Shown: positions 33,152 through 46,204 of the stretch, in pieces | How positions within the stretch are numbered: position 1 is the stretch's first letter | Layout: the number at the start of each line of letters is the position of its first letter | Assembly (NCBI RefSeq): GCF_029867415.1 | Contig: NC_081185.1 | Location: 31,634,245 to 31,698,244, forward strand | Length of the DNA stretch: 64,000 bases | Direction: 5' to 3' | Source of the DNA: Vicia villosa | Lineage: Eukaryota; Streptophyta; Magnoliopsida; Fabales; Fabaceae | The notes under the pieces: generated by a model | Databases searched by the model: none | Told to the model about the DNA's origin: nothing | What the model saw: the letters and a program-made list of their open reading frames with translations, nothing else | Program-made: the position numbers and the translations under genes

Positions 33152-33494
33152 TGAAGATGTTTAGGATTTGTTTAGATTTTCATTTATCATTTGCTTTTGT
33201 AAGGAGCTACGCTCCAATGTTGTAACATTTCCCATTATTGCAAAAAAAAATAATAATGAATGAATAAAAGATTTGTTTATGTTCCAATGTTTGCAAGGAA
33301 ATAATCTTAAAAATGTTTGGAAAAATCATAAATTTCTTTTTGCATACATCATTCTGCATATCGAGTCTGTTGTATAGAGTCTCATCTTTTGGATCTTTCT
33401 CCATTAGATCGTCAAGCTGTCGCGTCTCAAAGTTTCTCGACCGCGCTCGCAATCAGATCACAGATACAATACTCGTTCGAACAGAAGAAGAGTA
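33152..33494 (+). other. Spacer between ORF1 and gag
   Basis: Noncoding, T-rich, with no supported ORF. In Ogre elements ORF1 and gag are separate reading frames with such a spacer. Confidence 0.6.
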
Positions 33495-35035
33495 ATGGAA
33501 CACTCTGAACAAGAGAATATTGAGCTCCGTGGTACAGTGACCACCCTTCAGAAAAGTTGGAAAGTCTCACTACTCTGGTTGACTCTTTAATGGCCGCACA
33601 GAATCAGCCGCCGCCACCCAACAGTCAAGCAGCGGGTAACATCTGAAGTCACTACTCCAGTTTCTACAGTTGCATTCGGTATTCCATCTTTCTCCATGCC
33701 AGAAGGTTGGGGCCCGCCTTTCAGCTTTGGTACAGGTTTCCGCCATAATTTCTCTGGGGTTCAAACAGCTACAACTGAAGCGCCTGCTGCGCAAGGTTCA
33801 GCATTACTCCAAATCAGGGGGGTAACTTTTTCTCAAGTCACTATGGCACTTTCTCAACCCACTATGACAGTTCCGACCCCTACGGTTCACACTGTTCCTT
33901 ATGATGGCAATGAGATTTATCATGATCAAGGTGATAGCACAAATCAGCGTAATCTTGTAGGAGATCTCCAAGAGCAGTTTAACAAGATTCAACTGGAAGT
34001 TAAAGCTATCCGTGGCAAAGATTTGTTTGGAAAGAATGCCCAGGAGCTATGTTTGGTTCCCAGTGTACAAATACCAGCTAAGTTCAAGGTCCCAGACTTT
34101 GAGAAGTACAAAGGAAGTTCATGTCCACAAAGCCATCTTGTGATGTATGCCAGGAAGATGTCTACTTATGCAGATAATCATCAGTTGCTTATCCATTACT
34201 TTCAAGACAGTTTGACTGGTGCCGCACTGAAGTGGTACACAGGCTTGGATAGCACTAAATTCGGACTTTCAATGACCTAGGTGAGGCCTTTGTCCGACAA
34301 TACAAGTATAACTCGGATATGGCTCCAGACAGAGATCAGCTCCGATCCATGGCTCAGAAAGACCATGAAGCTTTCAAAGAGTATGCCCAACGATGGAGAG
34401 AAACTGCTGCTCAGATTAATCCACCATTAAAAGAAAAAGAGATGACAAAGATCTTCTTGAATACTCTCAGTCCGTTTTATTATGAACGCATGATTGCTAG
34501 TGCTCCAAGTGATTTCACCGAAATGGTTAAACATGGGGATGCGTCTAGAAGAAGGAGTCCGAACAGGACTTTGACTAAAGAAGGTGGATCTTCGAGTGGA
34601 ACCAAAAAGTTCGGAAGTGGTTTCCCAAAGAAGAAAGAACAAAGTGTTGACATGGTATCCCAAGGGAAGCCAAGAGGAAATATCAATCGTCGACAACAGA
34701 TTGCTGCTATTGCGCCAGTCGTTAATTCAGCACCGAATCCGGGATTTACCCCACAGTTTCAGCAACAACAGCCTCGACCACAGGCTCAGCAGCTGAACAA
34801 TAATCAGAATCGTGTGCAAAGAGCTCCACAGTTTGATCCGATTCCGATGACCTACACAGAATTGTACCCTGCACTGATTGAAAGAGGCCTTATTCAAACT
34901 AAAGCACCACCACCAGTACCTGAGAGACTCCCATGGTGGTACAAAGCTGAGGTCTCATGCCCTTATCATCAAGGAGCACCTGGCCATGATCTTGAGCATT
35001 GCATAGCTTTGAAATATGAAGTTCAGAGGTTGTAA
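33495..35035 (+). pseudogene. gag: Ogre gag, frameshifted
   Basis: It starts MEHSEQENIELRG at 33495. A frameshift follows in the early coiled region near 33555 and another near 33640, then a long frame (33696-34280) with the gag core (FKVPDFEKYKGSSCPQSHL, YFQDSLTGAALKWYTGL). A further shift near 34258 is followed by 34319-35035 with EYAQRWRETAAQINPPL and a zinc-knuckle-like CPYH...GHDLEHC near 34960. The product would be the capsid and nucleocapsid protein. It has at least three frameshifts, so no full product is possible. Confidence 0.85.
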
Positions 35036-35071
35036 GATCTAATCTCCTCTCTTTCAGAAATTTGAATCCAA

Positions 35072-36638
35072 ATGTGCAAGCAAATCCGGCTGCCCAATCA
35101 TGGAGGGCATGTTGTAAACATGGTATATGGGTGTCCTGGTCCATACCGGGTTTATAATATCAATTACTCAAGAGCCAATTTGGTACAAATGCACGCCACT
35201 CTTTGTCGGGGGCAGAATTTTCGCCAGCATCAATACGGTTCCTGTAGAATATGTTGTGTAGATCCTCACGGATGTTCAATTGTGAGAAGAGATCTCCAAG
35301 TTCTGTTGGATAATGGTACTCTTCAGATCTACCGAAATAGGGATGAAAATGAAGTTAACATGATAGGATGTTATCCGCATGAGCTTTTAGTCTCAGATAT
35401 CAACTCGGAAATGCCTACAGTTAACGTCATCATTCCTCATTTCAACATGCCTGAGCGCATGGAAGTTACTTACAACAAGCCGAAGGTTCCTATTGCTCCT
35501 TTGATCATTTGTCTACCTGGACCTGTTCCTTATGACTCTGACAAGGCAGTTCCATACAACTACAATGCAACAATGATAAAGGACGGACAAGAAGTTCCTT
35601 TACCAACTCTTTCATCTGTCGTAAACATCGCTGATGTAAGTCGTGTAACAAGAAGTGGACGTGTGTATACTCCACTACCTCCAAAGCAGCCTGTTGCTCC
35701 TGCAACCAGGCAAAATCCTGTCAATACGCCAGTGGGAATCCTGAGGAAACTCCTGTCAGTAATACAAACATTGATGTTGGTCAATCCAGTGGAACCAATG
35801 TCAATCCAGACTTTGATGAAATTTTGAAGCTTATCAAAAGAAGTGAATACAAAATTGTGGATCAGCTTATGCAGACTCCTTCAAAGATCTCAATACTTTC
35901 ATTGCTGTTGAATTCAGAAGCCCACAGGGAAGCCCTGATGAAGGTCTTAGATCAAGCTTTTGTAGATCATGATGTGACTGTTGATCACTTTGATGGGATA
36001 ATAGCCAACATAACTGCTTGCAACAATTTAAGCTTCTGTGATGAAGAACTCCCCGAGGAGGGTAGAAATCACAACCTTGCTCTACACATTTCTATGAACT
36101 GTCAGTCAGACTCTTTGTCCAATGTATTCAGTAGACACCGGATCTTCCTTGAATGTGATGCCAAAGACGACTCTTGCTCGCTTGTCTTACCAAGGAATGC
36201 CTATGAAAATTCAGTGGTGTAGTTGTCAAAGCATTTGATGGATCGCGAAAATCTGTTATCGGTGAAGTCAACCTTCCCATGACAATTGGTCCACATACAT
36301 TTCAAATCACCTTCCAGGTCATGGACATTCAAGCTGCTTATAGCTGTCTGTTAGGACGACCATGGATCCATGAAGCAGGGGCAGTAACTTCTACGCTCCA
36401 TCAAAAGTTAAAGTTTGTAACAAATGGAAAATTGGTAATAATAAGTGGAGAACAAGCCTTAATGGTGAGCCATTTATCCAATTTCTCTTTCATCAGTGCT
36501 GATGATGTGGAAGGAACTCCGTTCCAAGGTCTCTCTTTAGAAGACGAGTCTTCCAAAAAGAAAGCATCAATTTCTTCTTACAAAGAGGCAGTAAAAGTAG
36601 CGAAAGGTGGAACTACACTGGCTGGGGGCAAGTTGTGA
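35072..36638 (+). pseudogene. pro: Ogre gag-pro linker and aspartic protease, frameshifted
   Basis: Linker sequence is followed by a retropepsin. The active site VDTGSSLNVMPK is readable at 36131-36166 in a frame different from the surrounding ORF, and the flap and C-terminal part follow at 36230-36400 (KAFDGSR, MTIGPHTFQITFQVMDI, CLLGRPWIHEAGA). The catalytic DTG is intact but frames change at least twice. In active elements this enzyme cleaves the polyprotein. Confidence 0.82.
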
Positions 36639-37516
36639 TCCGACCAAGAATGAAACTAGAGCAGGTCTCGGATGTTCACCAACATTCTCAAACTGCACCA
36701 AGAAGGATGAAACCCTTCGTCCGATCAAAGAAACATTCCTTAGTGGAGGATTCCTTAACCCAATTCCTCAAGAGGTGTCAATGTCCTTATTGAGGAATGC
36801 ATCGAAGAAGGTCTACCTGATCCTGAAGAAGAATGGAAATGTTATCTCAATGACTCGGGATACATATCTCAGGAAGAACCATATCCTCCTTCAGAAGAAT
36901 CCAAAGGCAATGAAACTGAGCCTGTTCCTGCAGAAATATGGGACACTTTGGGACAACCAAGTGGAAAATTTGATTATATGGTGAAATACTCTGCACTGAA
37001 AGTTACAAGATTGCGATTGAGGATATCCAACCAACTGGATGGGGAGATTCCTTTGAATATAATAGTCAACCAGAAGAGGCTTATCAGCCCTGTCAATTTT
37101 CTCAGCAGCCTGAAGTTACTGAAGTTTCGGATTCAATGTATCTGCCAAGGTTCATAATCCTGAAGATGGTTATTATCACATAAATGCCATTTTTGAAGAT
37201 GAAGGGGAAGATGGTCCCGCAACTGACTCGGAAGTGTCGCTGACAATGAGTCTCTTCATCCTGAAGACTGGGAAAACACATCGTGAAAATTCTGAAGATT
37301 GTGACTCGTCTTATGCTCTTCAAGAAGTAGAAGAAGACCGTTTCAACTCTACAAAGAACAAGGGTGATAAACCAGGACCTTCAAATCCTGCTCGACCAGC
37401 GGTCAATGTCAATACTGAAGATATTCTGGGGAGAATTTTCCTGAATACATAATACACAGAGGAGTTCGTTGCTACTGGAAGGCTGTCGACGTTCCGAATG
37501 TTGTTCGCCGCTCAAA
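36639..37516 (+). pseudogene. Post-protease Ogre coding segment, broken
   Basis: The frames 36607-36984, 36948-37157 and 37234-37452 carry pieces such as LSGGFLNPIPQE that are typical of the stretch between protease and RT in Ogre. Several frameshifts are present. The last exon-like residues before the possible splice donor read NVVRRSK. No enzymatic motif. Confidence 0.6.
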
Positions 37517-37940
37517 GTAATCACCTCGCTGTTATTTTGACCTCCTGCCTTGCCCAAAGCAGAGAGATGTTTTATAGGGCTTTGCTTTTAAATGTTCCGC
37601 CCAAATAACTTTGTGTATAGGGCTTTGTTTTTAAAAGTTTCCCTCTTTGTCCTGCCCAAGACAAATGAGTTTGTGTTTAGGGCTTTGTTTCAAAAACGAA
37701 TCATAAATAAAGTGTCATTTTGAATTCCCTACATTATGTGTTTTATTTTTTGCTTTTTTCTGGAAATGGTAATCCTAAAAAACCAAAATAAAAAAAAATA
37801 ATAAAAAAAAACTTTTCAAAAAAAATCTGCATACACTCCTGCATTCATAAATTTTCTGAAATAAATATAAATCACATGTGCAGATTAACTATTGATAAAC
37901 CCATTGAATGCAATAACCCTATGCCTCTCCCAACTTTGAG
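37517..37940 (+). other. Candidate Ogre intron between protease and RT
   Basis: Coding potential stops at a possible donor AAA|GTAATC (37517) and resumes before the FPVFEAEEEEEEE segment near 37941. Possible acceptors are TGCAG at 37883 and TTGAG at 37940. The interval is T-rich and holds three imperfect copies of TAGGGCTTTGTTTT spaced by about 60 bp. Ogre elements are known for a spliced intron at this place; the exact sites here are inferred. Confidence 0.45.
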
Positions 37941-39434
37941 TTTCCTGTGTTCGAAGCCGAAGAAGAGGAAGAAGAGGAGATCCCGGACGAGATCTCTCGA
38001 TTACTTAAGCACGAGGAAAGAGCCATTCTGCCTCACAAAGAGCCTTTAGAAAAGATCAACTTGGGTTCTGAAGAAGACAAAAAAGAAGTGACCATTGGAT
38101 CACTGCTTGATGCTGATATCAAGAGTAAGTTGACAGACCTTCTCAAAGAATATGTTGACGTGTTTGCCTGGTCCTACCAAGACATGCCTGGGTTGGATAC
38201 CAATATTGTTCAGCATTACTTGCCATTGAAGCCAGAATGTCCGCCAGTTAAGCAGAAATTGCGAAGGACTCACCCTGATATGGCTAACAAGATCAAAGTG
38301 GAAGTTCAAAAACAGCTCGACGCAGGCTTCTAGTCACCTCAGAGTATCCTCAATGGTTGGCCAACATAGTGCCAGTTCCGAAGAAAGATGGCAAAGTCAG
38401 AATGTGTGTTGACTACCGTGACTTGAACAAAGCCAGTCCAAAAGATGACTTTCCATTACCGCATATCGACATGCTGGTTGATAACACCGCTAAGTTCAAC
38501 GTCTTTTCCTTCATGGACGGGTTCTCCGGTTATAATCAGATTAAGATGGCTCCTGAAGACATGGAGAAGACATCTTTCATCACCCCATGGGGTACCTTTT
38601 GCTACAAAGTGATGTCGTTTGGATTAAAGAACGCAGGTGCAACTTACCAAAGGGCAATGACTACTCTCTTTCATGACATGATGCATAAGAAATTGAAGTC
38701 TATGTGGACGACATGATAGCCAAGTCCAGTACAGAAGAAGAACATATTGAATACCTTTTGAAGTTGTTTCAACGACTAAGGAAATATCAGCTTCGCTTGA
38801 ATCCTAACAAATGTACTTTTGGGGTTAGATCTGGAAAACTCTTGGGTTCATTGTCAGCCAGAGAGGAATTGAAGTAGATCCCGACAAAGTCAGAGCTATT
38901 CAAGAGATGCCTGCACCAAAAACTGAAAAACAAGTAAGAGGATTTCTCGGACGATTAAACTATATCTCCAGATTTATCTCTCAAATGACTGCTACATGTG
39001 GGCCAATTTTCAAGCTTCTCCGCAAAGATCAAGGGGTTGTATGGACTGAAGATTGCCAGAAAGCGTTCGACAGTATCAAGGAATACCTGTTAGAACCACC
39101 GATATTGATTCCTCCAGTTGAAGGAAGACCATTAATCATGTACCTTACTGTGTTAGAAGAATCCATGGGTTGTATGCTTGGACAACAAGATGAAACCGGT
39201 AAGAAGGAGCATGCCATCTATTACTTGAGTAAGAAATTCACGGATTGTGAGTCTCGTTACTCCATGCTCGAAAAAACATGTTGTGCTTTGGCATGGGCTT
39301 CAAAACGTCTCCGCCAATACATGATCAACAATACTACTTGGTTAATCTCCAAATGGATCCGATCAAGTATGTCTTTGAAAAGCCTGCCTAACAGGAAGGA
39401 TTGCCCGATGGCAATTGCTGTTATCCGAATATGA
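37941..39434 (+). pseudogene. pol: Ogre reverse transcriptase and first RNase H, broken
   Basis: An acidic N-terminal stretch leads to YVDVFAWSYQDMPGLD and an RT core: MCVDYRDLNKAS, FMDGFSGYNQI, SFGLKNAGATYQRAM and the catalytic YVDD at 38701-38712. The connection domain and RNase H follow (CMLGQQDETGKKEHAIYYLS, YSMLEKTCCALAWA). Breaks are a TAG at 38331, a frameshift just before YVDD near 38690, another near 38850 and one near 39350. Catalytic residues are still readable, so inactivation came from indels and a stop. In a working element this enzyme makes cDNA in the particle. Confidence 0.9.
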
Positions 39435-39439
39435 CATTG

Positions 39440-40011
39440 AATACCGTGCTCAAAAAGCGGTTCAAGGGAAGCATTCTCGCCGATCACTTGGCGCATCAAC
39501 CAATTAATGAATATCAATCTCTCAAGTTTGACTTTCCTGATGAAGGTGTCTTGTACTTGAAGATGAAAGATTGTGATGAACCGTTACCTGAAGAAGGTCC
39601 TGAGCCTGGATCAAGATGGGGCCTAATTTTTGATGGAGCAGTAAACGCTTTTGGCAATGGAATTGGGGCAATCATCATCACTCCCAAGGGTACTCATATC
39701 CCGTTCTCCGCCAGATTGCTATTTGATTGCACCAACAATATCGCAGAATATGAAGCTTGTATCATGGGTCTCGAAGAAGCCATTGACTTAAGGATCAAGA
39801 TCCTTGACATATATGGAGATTCCGCTCTCGTGATCAACCAAATCAAGACAAGTGGGAAACTTACCACCCTGGCTTGATTCCCTACAGAGATTATGCAAGA
39901 CGTCTGTTGACTTTCTTCAACAAGGTTGAATTGCATCATATACCCCGAGATCAAAATCGAATGACAGACGCCTTGGCTACTCTATCTTCCATGTTCAAAG
40001 TCAGTCACTGA
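39440..40011 (+). pseudogene. aRH: Ogre second (archaeal-type) RNase H
   Basis: The stretch RWGLIFDGAVNAFGNGIGA (first catalytic Asp at 39632), then NNIAEYEACIMGLEEA and YGDSALVINQI, is the extra RNase H typical of the Tat/Ogre clade, with catalytic D, E and D visible. A frameshift at about 39860 separates it from its C-terminal HHIPRDQNRMTDALATL segment (39930-40000). Confidence 0.87.
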
Positions 40012-41081
40012 ATGATGTGCCTTAAAGTCAGAATCACGCGCCTTGAAAGGCCCGCCTATGTGTTTGCAACTGAAGCAGTCATCGATGATAAACCGTGGTT
40101 TCACGACATCAAACGTTTCCTTCAAACTCAAGAGTACCCGCTTGGGGCATCAAACAAAGATAAGAAAACTCTAAGGAGACTTTCTGGCAGTTTCTTCCTG
40201 AACGGAGATGTACTATACAAAAGAAATTTCGACATGGTTTTGCTCAGATGCGTGGACAGACACGAAGCAGACATGTTAATGCATGAAGTGCATGAAGGGT
40301 CCTTTGGAACTCATTCAAATGGGCATGCAATGTCCAAAAAGATCTTAAGAGCAGGATACTATTGGTTGACAATGGAATCTGATTGTTACAAACACGTGAA
40401 GAGATGTCACAAGTGCCAGATCTATGCAGATAAGATCCATGTACCACAACTCTACTCAACGTTCTCTCATCTCCGTGGCCTTTCTCCATGTGGGGTATCG
40501 ACATGATTGGAATGATCGAACCGAAAGCTTCAAACGGTCATCGTTTCATCTTGGTAGCAATTGATTACTTCACCAAATGGGTCGAAGCAGCATCTTACGC
40601 CAATGTTACAAGACAAGTGGTTGTGAGGTTTATCAAGAATAACATCATTTGCCGATATGTATTCCCAGCAAGATCATTACTGATAATGGTTCAAACCTGA
40701 ATAACAAGATGATGAAAGAATTGTGTGAGGAATTCAAGATTGAGCATCATAACTCTTCTCCTTACAGACCAAAAATGAATGGCGCCGTTGAAGCCGCCAA
40801 CAAGAACATTAAGAAGATCGTCCAGAAAATGGTCGTCACTTACAAAGACTGGCATGAAATGCTGCCATTTGCTTTACATGGGTACCGTACTTCAGTGCGT
40901 ACTTCAACAGGGGCAACTCCCTTTTCTCTAGTATACGGCATGGAAGCTGTGCTCCCCGTAGAAGTCGAAATCCCATCAATGAGAGTCCTCATGGAGACTA
41001 AGTTATCAGAAGCTGAATGGTGTCAAAGTAGATACGATCAGTTGAACTTAATCGAAGAAAAACGTATGACTGCTCTATGCC
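40012..41081 (+). pseudogene. int: Ogre integrase, truncated
   Basis: The HHCC zinc domain is present (HEVHEGSFGTHSNGH, then CHKCQIYAD). The catalytic core has Asp in WGIDMIGM (near 40495), Asp in TDNGSN (near 40680) and Glu in NGAVEAANKN (near 40785). Frameshifts lie near 40445 and 40660. After EEKRMTALC (41080) the sequence switches to an inverted LTR, so the C-terminal DNA-binding part and the 3' LTR are lost. Confidence 0.9.
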
Positions 41082-44000
41082 TGGTCGCGGGCGAAAAATC
41101 GTTTTTTGTTTCCTCTTTTTTGTGGGATGAGACACCTGATGCCTTCTTTGGGCTCGAGTGCTCAAAAAAATGATTTTTCTTTTGTACCGACCAAACTTTT
41201 TATTATTTCCAAAGGAGGAAAAGGAAAAAAGCTGCAATACCTAAAAGTGGGGGGAGAGATCTTTGGGTAAGAGGGTTGGTTTATACGAAGGGAAGGTATT
41301 AGCACCCAACGTATCTATAGTACTCTATAGGTTTCTTTGTTATTTTTATTCCATTCTTGTTGTGGTGGAGGTTCTTGTGAAAAAGGTGGGACCTAAGGTG
41401 TTTGTTTGATTATGCTCGCAAAGATCATCGCGATCCTCTGCATACATATCCCTTAGAGAGGGAATCAGAGCATCTGTAGCTCGGGGTCTACGGGTGCTAA
41501 GGTTTGAATGGTTTTTTTTGTTTTGTTTTGCTCGCCAAGGATCGACCTTGTGCCTACGTATTCTCAAAGGGATGTTGAGAAAGTCAGAGCAATCGTAGTT
41601 CCCACTTATGCTAGTGGAAGCAAAGGAAAATAGACAAATGTCGTCTAAATGCTAGATGTATCTAATCTATATCATCATATACATCTGTTTGATTTTGTTT
41701 GAAAATCTTTTCATTATAAGCCCGGGGCCATGCCACTTAGGGTGCTTAGAATGATAAAGATGTTTTTGTTTGTTTAACCAGCCTTGTGGCAAAAGTTTCA
41801 ATGAAGTCAGCCTTGTGACAAAAACTTTGATTAATCAGCCAGCCTTGTGGCAAAAGTTTCAATGAAGTCAGCCTTGTGACAAAAACTTTGATTAATCAGC
41901 CAGTACGGTGGTAAAACAGTTTGATTGATTAGCCAGCCTTGTGGCAAAAAAGTTTGATTGATTGATTGATTGTTTGTGATGATATATAAGAGATACTCCT
42001 AGCATAGAGATGAAAAATGTCTAATCTCCTAGGGTATTTGGTTTGGATATTGGGGATGCTTATAAGAAGCCCGTGGGTCCTTGTACGAAGCCCAAGAGGA
42101 GGCTATCCGAGGGTCCTTGCATTGTAAGCCCAAGAGGAGGCTATGGGAGGGACAATCCGGGGTCCTTGCATTGTAAGCCCAAGAGGAGGCTATGGGAGGG
42201 TCACTCGTTTGTACAAAGCCCAAGGGGAGGCATGGTATAGTTGGTTTGAGCTCTTAGAGCGATTTCACCGGGAAACCATACTCTATGTCCTAACCTAAAC
42301 TAGTGGAGATTCTTTGCACGAAGCCCAATAGGAGGCTATGGGGAACCTAGTGTTGTACTAAGTTGAACAAGCATATAACACAATCACAAGTATGAACAAG
42401 TACGAACAAACATGAACAAGTACATGAACAAATATGAACAGTTATACATATATGACAAAGTGTGTGTATATAATGGAGTTTATGAAGGAAATATACCTGT
42501 AAGCATGATCCATTTGTATACACAGGGCTTGGGACTCACACTCGGGGAGAAGTCCATTTGAATTTATTCAACAGCTATGTAAACAGGTATTTACAAAGGG
42601 GCTCGGGACTTATACCTACATGGAGGCCCATGGTATATTTTTGGGAAGATTTAAAGAAAACCTTCATTTTTTGGTTTGTTATTCAAAGTTAAAAAACAAA
42701 CTGATCGAGTTATGTACAAAAGGCGTACAATGAAATACCTAATTTCATGTACTAGAGTGGGTATGTACAAAAGGGCTTGGGACTTATACCTACGTGGAGG
42801 CCCGTGTTTTATTTACAAAACATGGTTGACTGTTTATTTACAGACGCGTTGTTTGAAAAAACGGTTTGATGATTTGTTTTGAAAGAGTTTTCTGTACAAA
42901 GAAAAAACTGTGTAAAGAAAAGGAAAGGGACTTATACTCTCTAATATTCGAGAGGCCCATGTTTTATTTTCGTAAAACATGGTGGATGGTTTAAAAAAGA
43001 GTTGAAAGATTTGTTTGTTAAAAAAACTGTTTGGAAGTTTATTTGGAAAAAAGTTTTCTGTTAAAACAAAAACTGTACAAAGAAAGACGAAAGGGACTTA
43101 TACTCTCTAATATTCGAGAGGCCCCACATCGTTTTGAAAATCAATTGATCAATTAAAAGGATTTAATCAATAGTTTCCTTTGAAAATCAAAAAGAAATGG
43201 TTTACCGTTTTTGAAAAGAAATCGGGATCGCTCGTTTTTAAAACGATTTGAATTTTGAAAGAAATCAATTTAATCAAGATAAACAAGAAGATTGTCTTCA
43301 AATAACATTTAGATGATTAGGGTTTGCTTCAAAAAATATTTACAAGTGATTAAATTTGAAAATCAAATGAAAAATAATATTTAAAAGTATTAAAATTACT
43401 TAAAAACAAGTCATTTTAAAACCAATTAAAAATGTATCAAATAAATATTTTTTGTGATTTTTTTTTGATATTGTCAAAATATACATATTAAATAAGAGGT
43501 GTGTAAAAAATGAAGAGAAAATGAATTGATTTGGTTAGTTAAATAATTAGATGAAGTTTGTAAAAAATTGAAAGAAAAATAGTGCTAAAAAAGAAGGTTT
43601 GGTCCCTTGGAGTGTTGAACTCGTGACCTTGAGGTTACCATTCAAAAACTTAGCCAACTGGACCACGCGTGTGGTCTGTTAATACTTGCAACGAATTAAA
43701 ATATATTTTGAATCAATTTCCAAATTTCAGTTTCAAAAATATGGCGCCAAGAACACAAACCCAATTCAAATTTGAAAATTCTGAAAACTGGATTGTTTTG
43801 ATCAAGTGAATAGCCTATCTTGCTCGATTTTGGACGAGGAACATGATGGTACCATTTAATTCCATTTATTTTCACTCTAAGATCATTAATTTTCTGATGA
43901 ACATGAAGAACCCTAATTCCCTAATTCAATCTGAAATCGTGTTTGTGCAAGATAATTGGCAATTGATTGAGGGTTAATGATCTATGCATGTGCAGAAACA

Positions 44001-46204
44001 AGATAGTATGGCAGTTTTTCATTTATGATGCATGTATGATAGAGTTTGAAGTTCATGAGGCTTACCTTCAAAAACGGCCAAACTGGAAATTGAAATCGTG
44101 CCTGGAGGTGTTACAGATGTTGTTTCTTGATCTGGACAGCATCAATGGACCTTATGGAACATGTTTGAATGCTTGGAACAGTTTGAATTCACCTGAGCTA
44201 AGCTATGGAACCTGAACTGCAGTTGCTTTAAGTATGAATCGAATTTGAAGATGGAGATGTTACAGGTCATATGTGAGTGTTTGGATCATTCATATGAAGT
44301 ATATGGAAGGTGTTAGAAGTGATAGTTTGGACAGAAATGGCCTGGATTTGATTTTGGCATGATAAGGCTCTCTTTATGCAAACATGGTGGTTGAAGAGTG
44401 ATTCTGAGATTTAGGTGTTTTTGGGGTGTGTGAGTGGTTCAAACACATCCCATATGATGTTTATGAGTTGTTAGAACCATCACTTTGGCCAGAAATTCAA
44501 AGGTTTGGAGGTTGGGATTTCTACCTCACTTTGAAACTTGAAACTTGCAACTTAAGAAAGAAGGGAGAAAAACCTATAATTGTGAGGTTTTGGTGTGAAT
44601 TTGAAGATGATTTGAACCTCTATTTATAGGCCAAGGATTCTGAATGAAGAGCTCTTGCAAGTGGCTTCAAGAATGATGATTTGGCTTAAGAGATAAAATG
44701 GAATCTTTCACATTAAATGCAAATGGTTAAAGTAACTAAACCATGGTTATTTTGGCCAAGCTTCTTATCTCTTTCCTATCTGATCTTAAACCAGAAAATA
44801 TCTCTCAATCATTGCTTCTTTGCATCATTGCTTGAATTATAGGTCATGTAGTCTTGAAACTTAGTGAAAAATGGTGAAAATTCAAGTGAAAATGATCACT
44901 AAATGCATAATTCAAAACCATAGCTACACTCCATATTTTTTCATGCTCTTGGACATTTTGGAAAGCTCATGTTACACACTTCAAAAGCTTAGTTGAAAGT
45001 TTCTTCAAGATCCTTAAGGAAGTGGGTGAAAAAGATCCATGAACTTTGAAGAAAATGAGATTTCAAGTGAAACTTTCAAAAAGTACCAACTTTGAAGCAC
45101 CATATCTCTTAAATGGTTGATCTTATGGAAAAAATTTATATGTGTCAAAGTTGTTTATTGGATCAAAATCTACAACTTTCATGTTGGAAGTTTTTTTTCA
45201 GTTTGTAGGTGAAATTTTGAGAAATTCCCTTTCAAAGTTTGGAAAAAACCATGAAAAACACTTAGAAAAATTTCTAAGTATGAAAAGTCAAACTTTGACT
45301 TTTTGATTCTTGATTGATTTTCTTGATTTTTCTTGATCAAATGACTTCATATATCATATATTGATGATTCAAAACTTCAAAAGTCATGGTTGACCAAAAT
45401 TCCCCAAAAGTCAATGGTGATCTTGTACAGTTGACTTTTTCAGACGAATCGCGTTTCTGGAGATTTCAAATGAAACAGGCTATCCTCATCAAATGAATGG
45501 TATGAATGGATCACATTGAATCATTAGAGGATATTGAGCCATGGTTTGAGTTGTGACACCATGTCCTGATTAAAAAGTCAGTTGCTCAGTGAATTAGGTC
45601 AAAAAACCCTAATTGTCGACCTGATGAAACTGATGACTGTAGGTCTTGAATTGAGATGCAATTTCCATGGGATATTGTCATAGGGATTATTTGAGGATGA
45701 TTAAAACCTTTGATTGACTTCCTGGGGGTTTTTAGGGTTTCCCAAATGTGATCCCTGATTTCAGTCCCTGATAGTTTAAAACCCTGATCTGAGGATTTGT
45801 CTGATCAATCTTTGTGTAGGAGATGTTATGAGCCAATGGATTAGGTCAAAATGATGCACTTGAGGTCTTGATATCATGTCCCAAGCCATTAGGTCAAATT
45901 CTGAGCAAAAGTCAAGAGTATGCTGTCTTCAGTCAAAACCCTAATTCAGTCGATTCAAAGCTGTTGAGCTTGTTGAGATGGATCTCTGAGGACCAAATGT
46001 TGATTGTTGATGAAGATAGTTCTTTTGAGATGAAGGGAGAACAAAACCCTAATTGATTGTTACTTGTACTGATGAGTGATTTCTTGATTAAATCCTGCTG
46101 AGTCACAAGTAGCAAACACAAGCTATGCGGTTTGTTAGAGATGCAAATGATGCATATGCAGATGATATGAGGTGGTATCTTAGGTCAAAAATTGGGGTAT
46201 GACA
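41082..46204 (-). repeat. Complete Ogre-type LTR in inverted orientation
   Basis: Read on the minus strand it starts TGTCATACCCCAATTTTTG at 46204 and ends TTTTTCGCCCGCGACCA at 41082, 5.12 kb in all. The 3' half mirrors 28489-30793. A TATA box (minus TATAAATA) lies near 44622. The flanks are ATGCC (left, plus-strand Ogre integrase) and GATAC (right, minus-strand family B RNase H). They do not match, so this is not a simple solo LTR. Confidence 0.85.
43611..43668 (-). other. tRNA-like A/B box module in the Ogre LTR
   Basis: Minus-strand CGTGGTCCAGTTGGCTAAG (A-box-like) is followed about 20 bp later by GGTCACGAGTTCAACAC (B-box-like). The spacing and order fit a tRNA-derived pol III promoter, but the cloverleaf is not complete. 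Confidence 0.5.

Larger units (their letters stand above)
26136..41081 (+). mobile_element. Ogre retrotransposon, family A, truncated in integrase
   Basis: The order is LTR, PBS, ORF1, gag, protease, putative intron, RT-RNase H, second RNase H and integrase, which is the diagnostic Ogre (Tat clade) layout. The element is 14.9 kb to the break at 41081, which falls inside the integrase C-terminal part. All coding regions have frameshifts or stops, so it is inactive. The 5-bp left flank is GTCTC (26131-26135), inside the family C LTR. There is no direct-orientation 3' LTR; instead an inverted Ogre LTR starts at 41082. Confidence 0.9.

Noticed and set aside
41082..46204. Simple solo LTR
   Set aside because: The flanking pentamers differ and the two flanks are different elements, so a single insertion followed by LTR-LTR recombination does not explain it.
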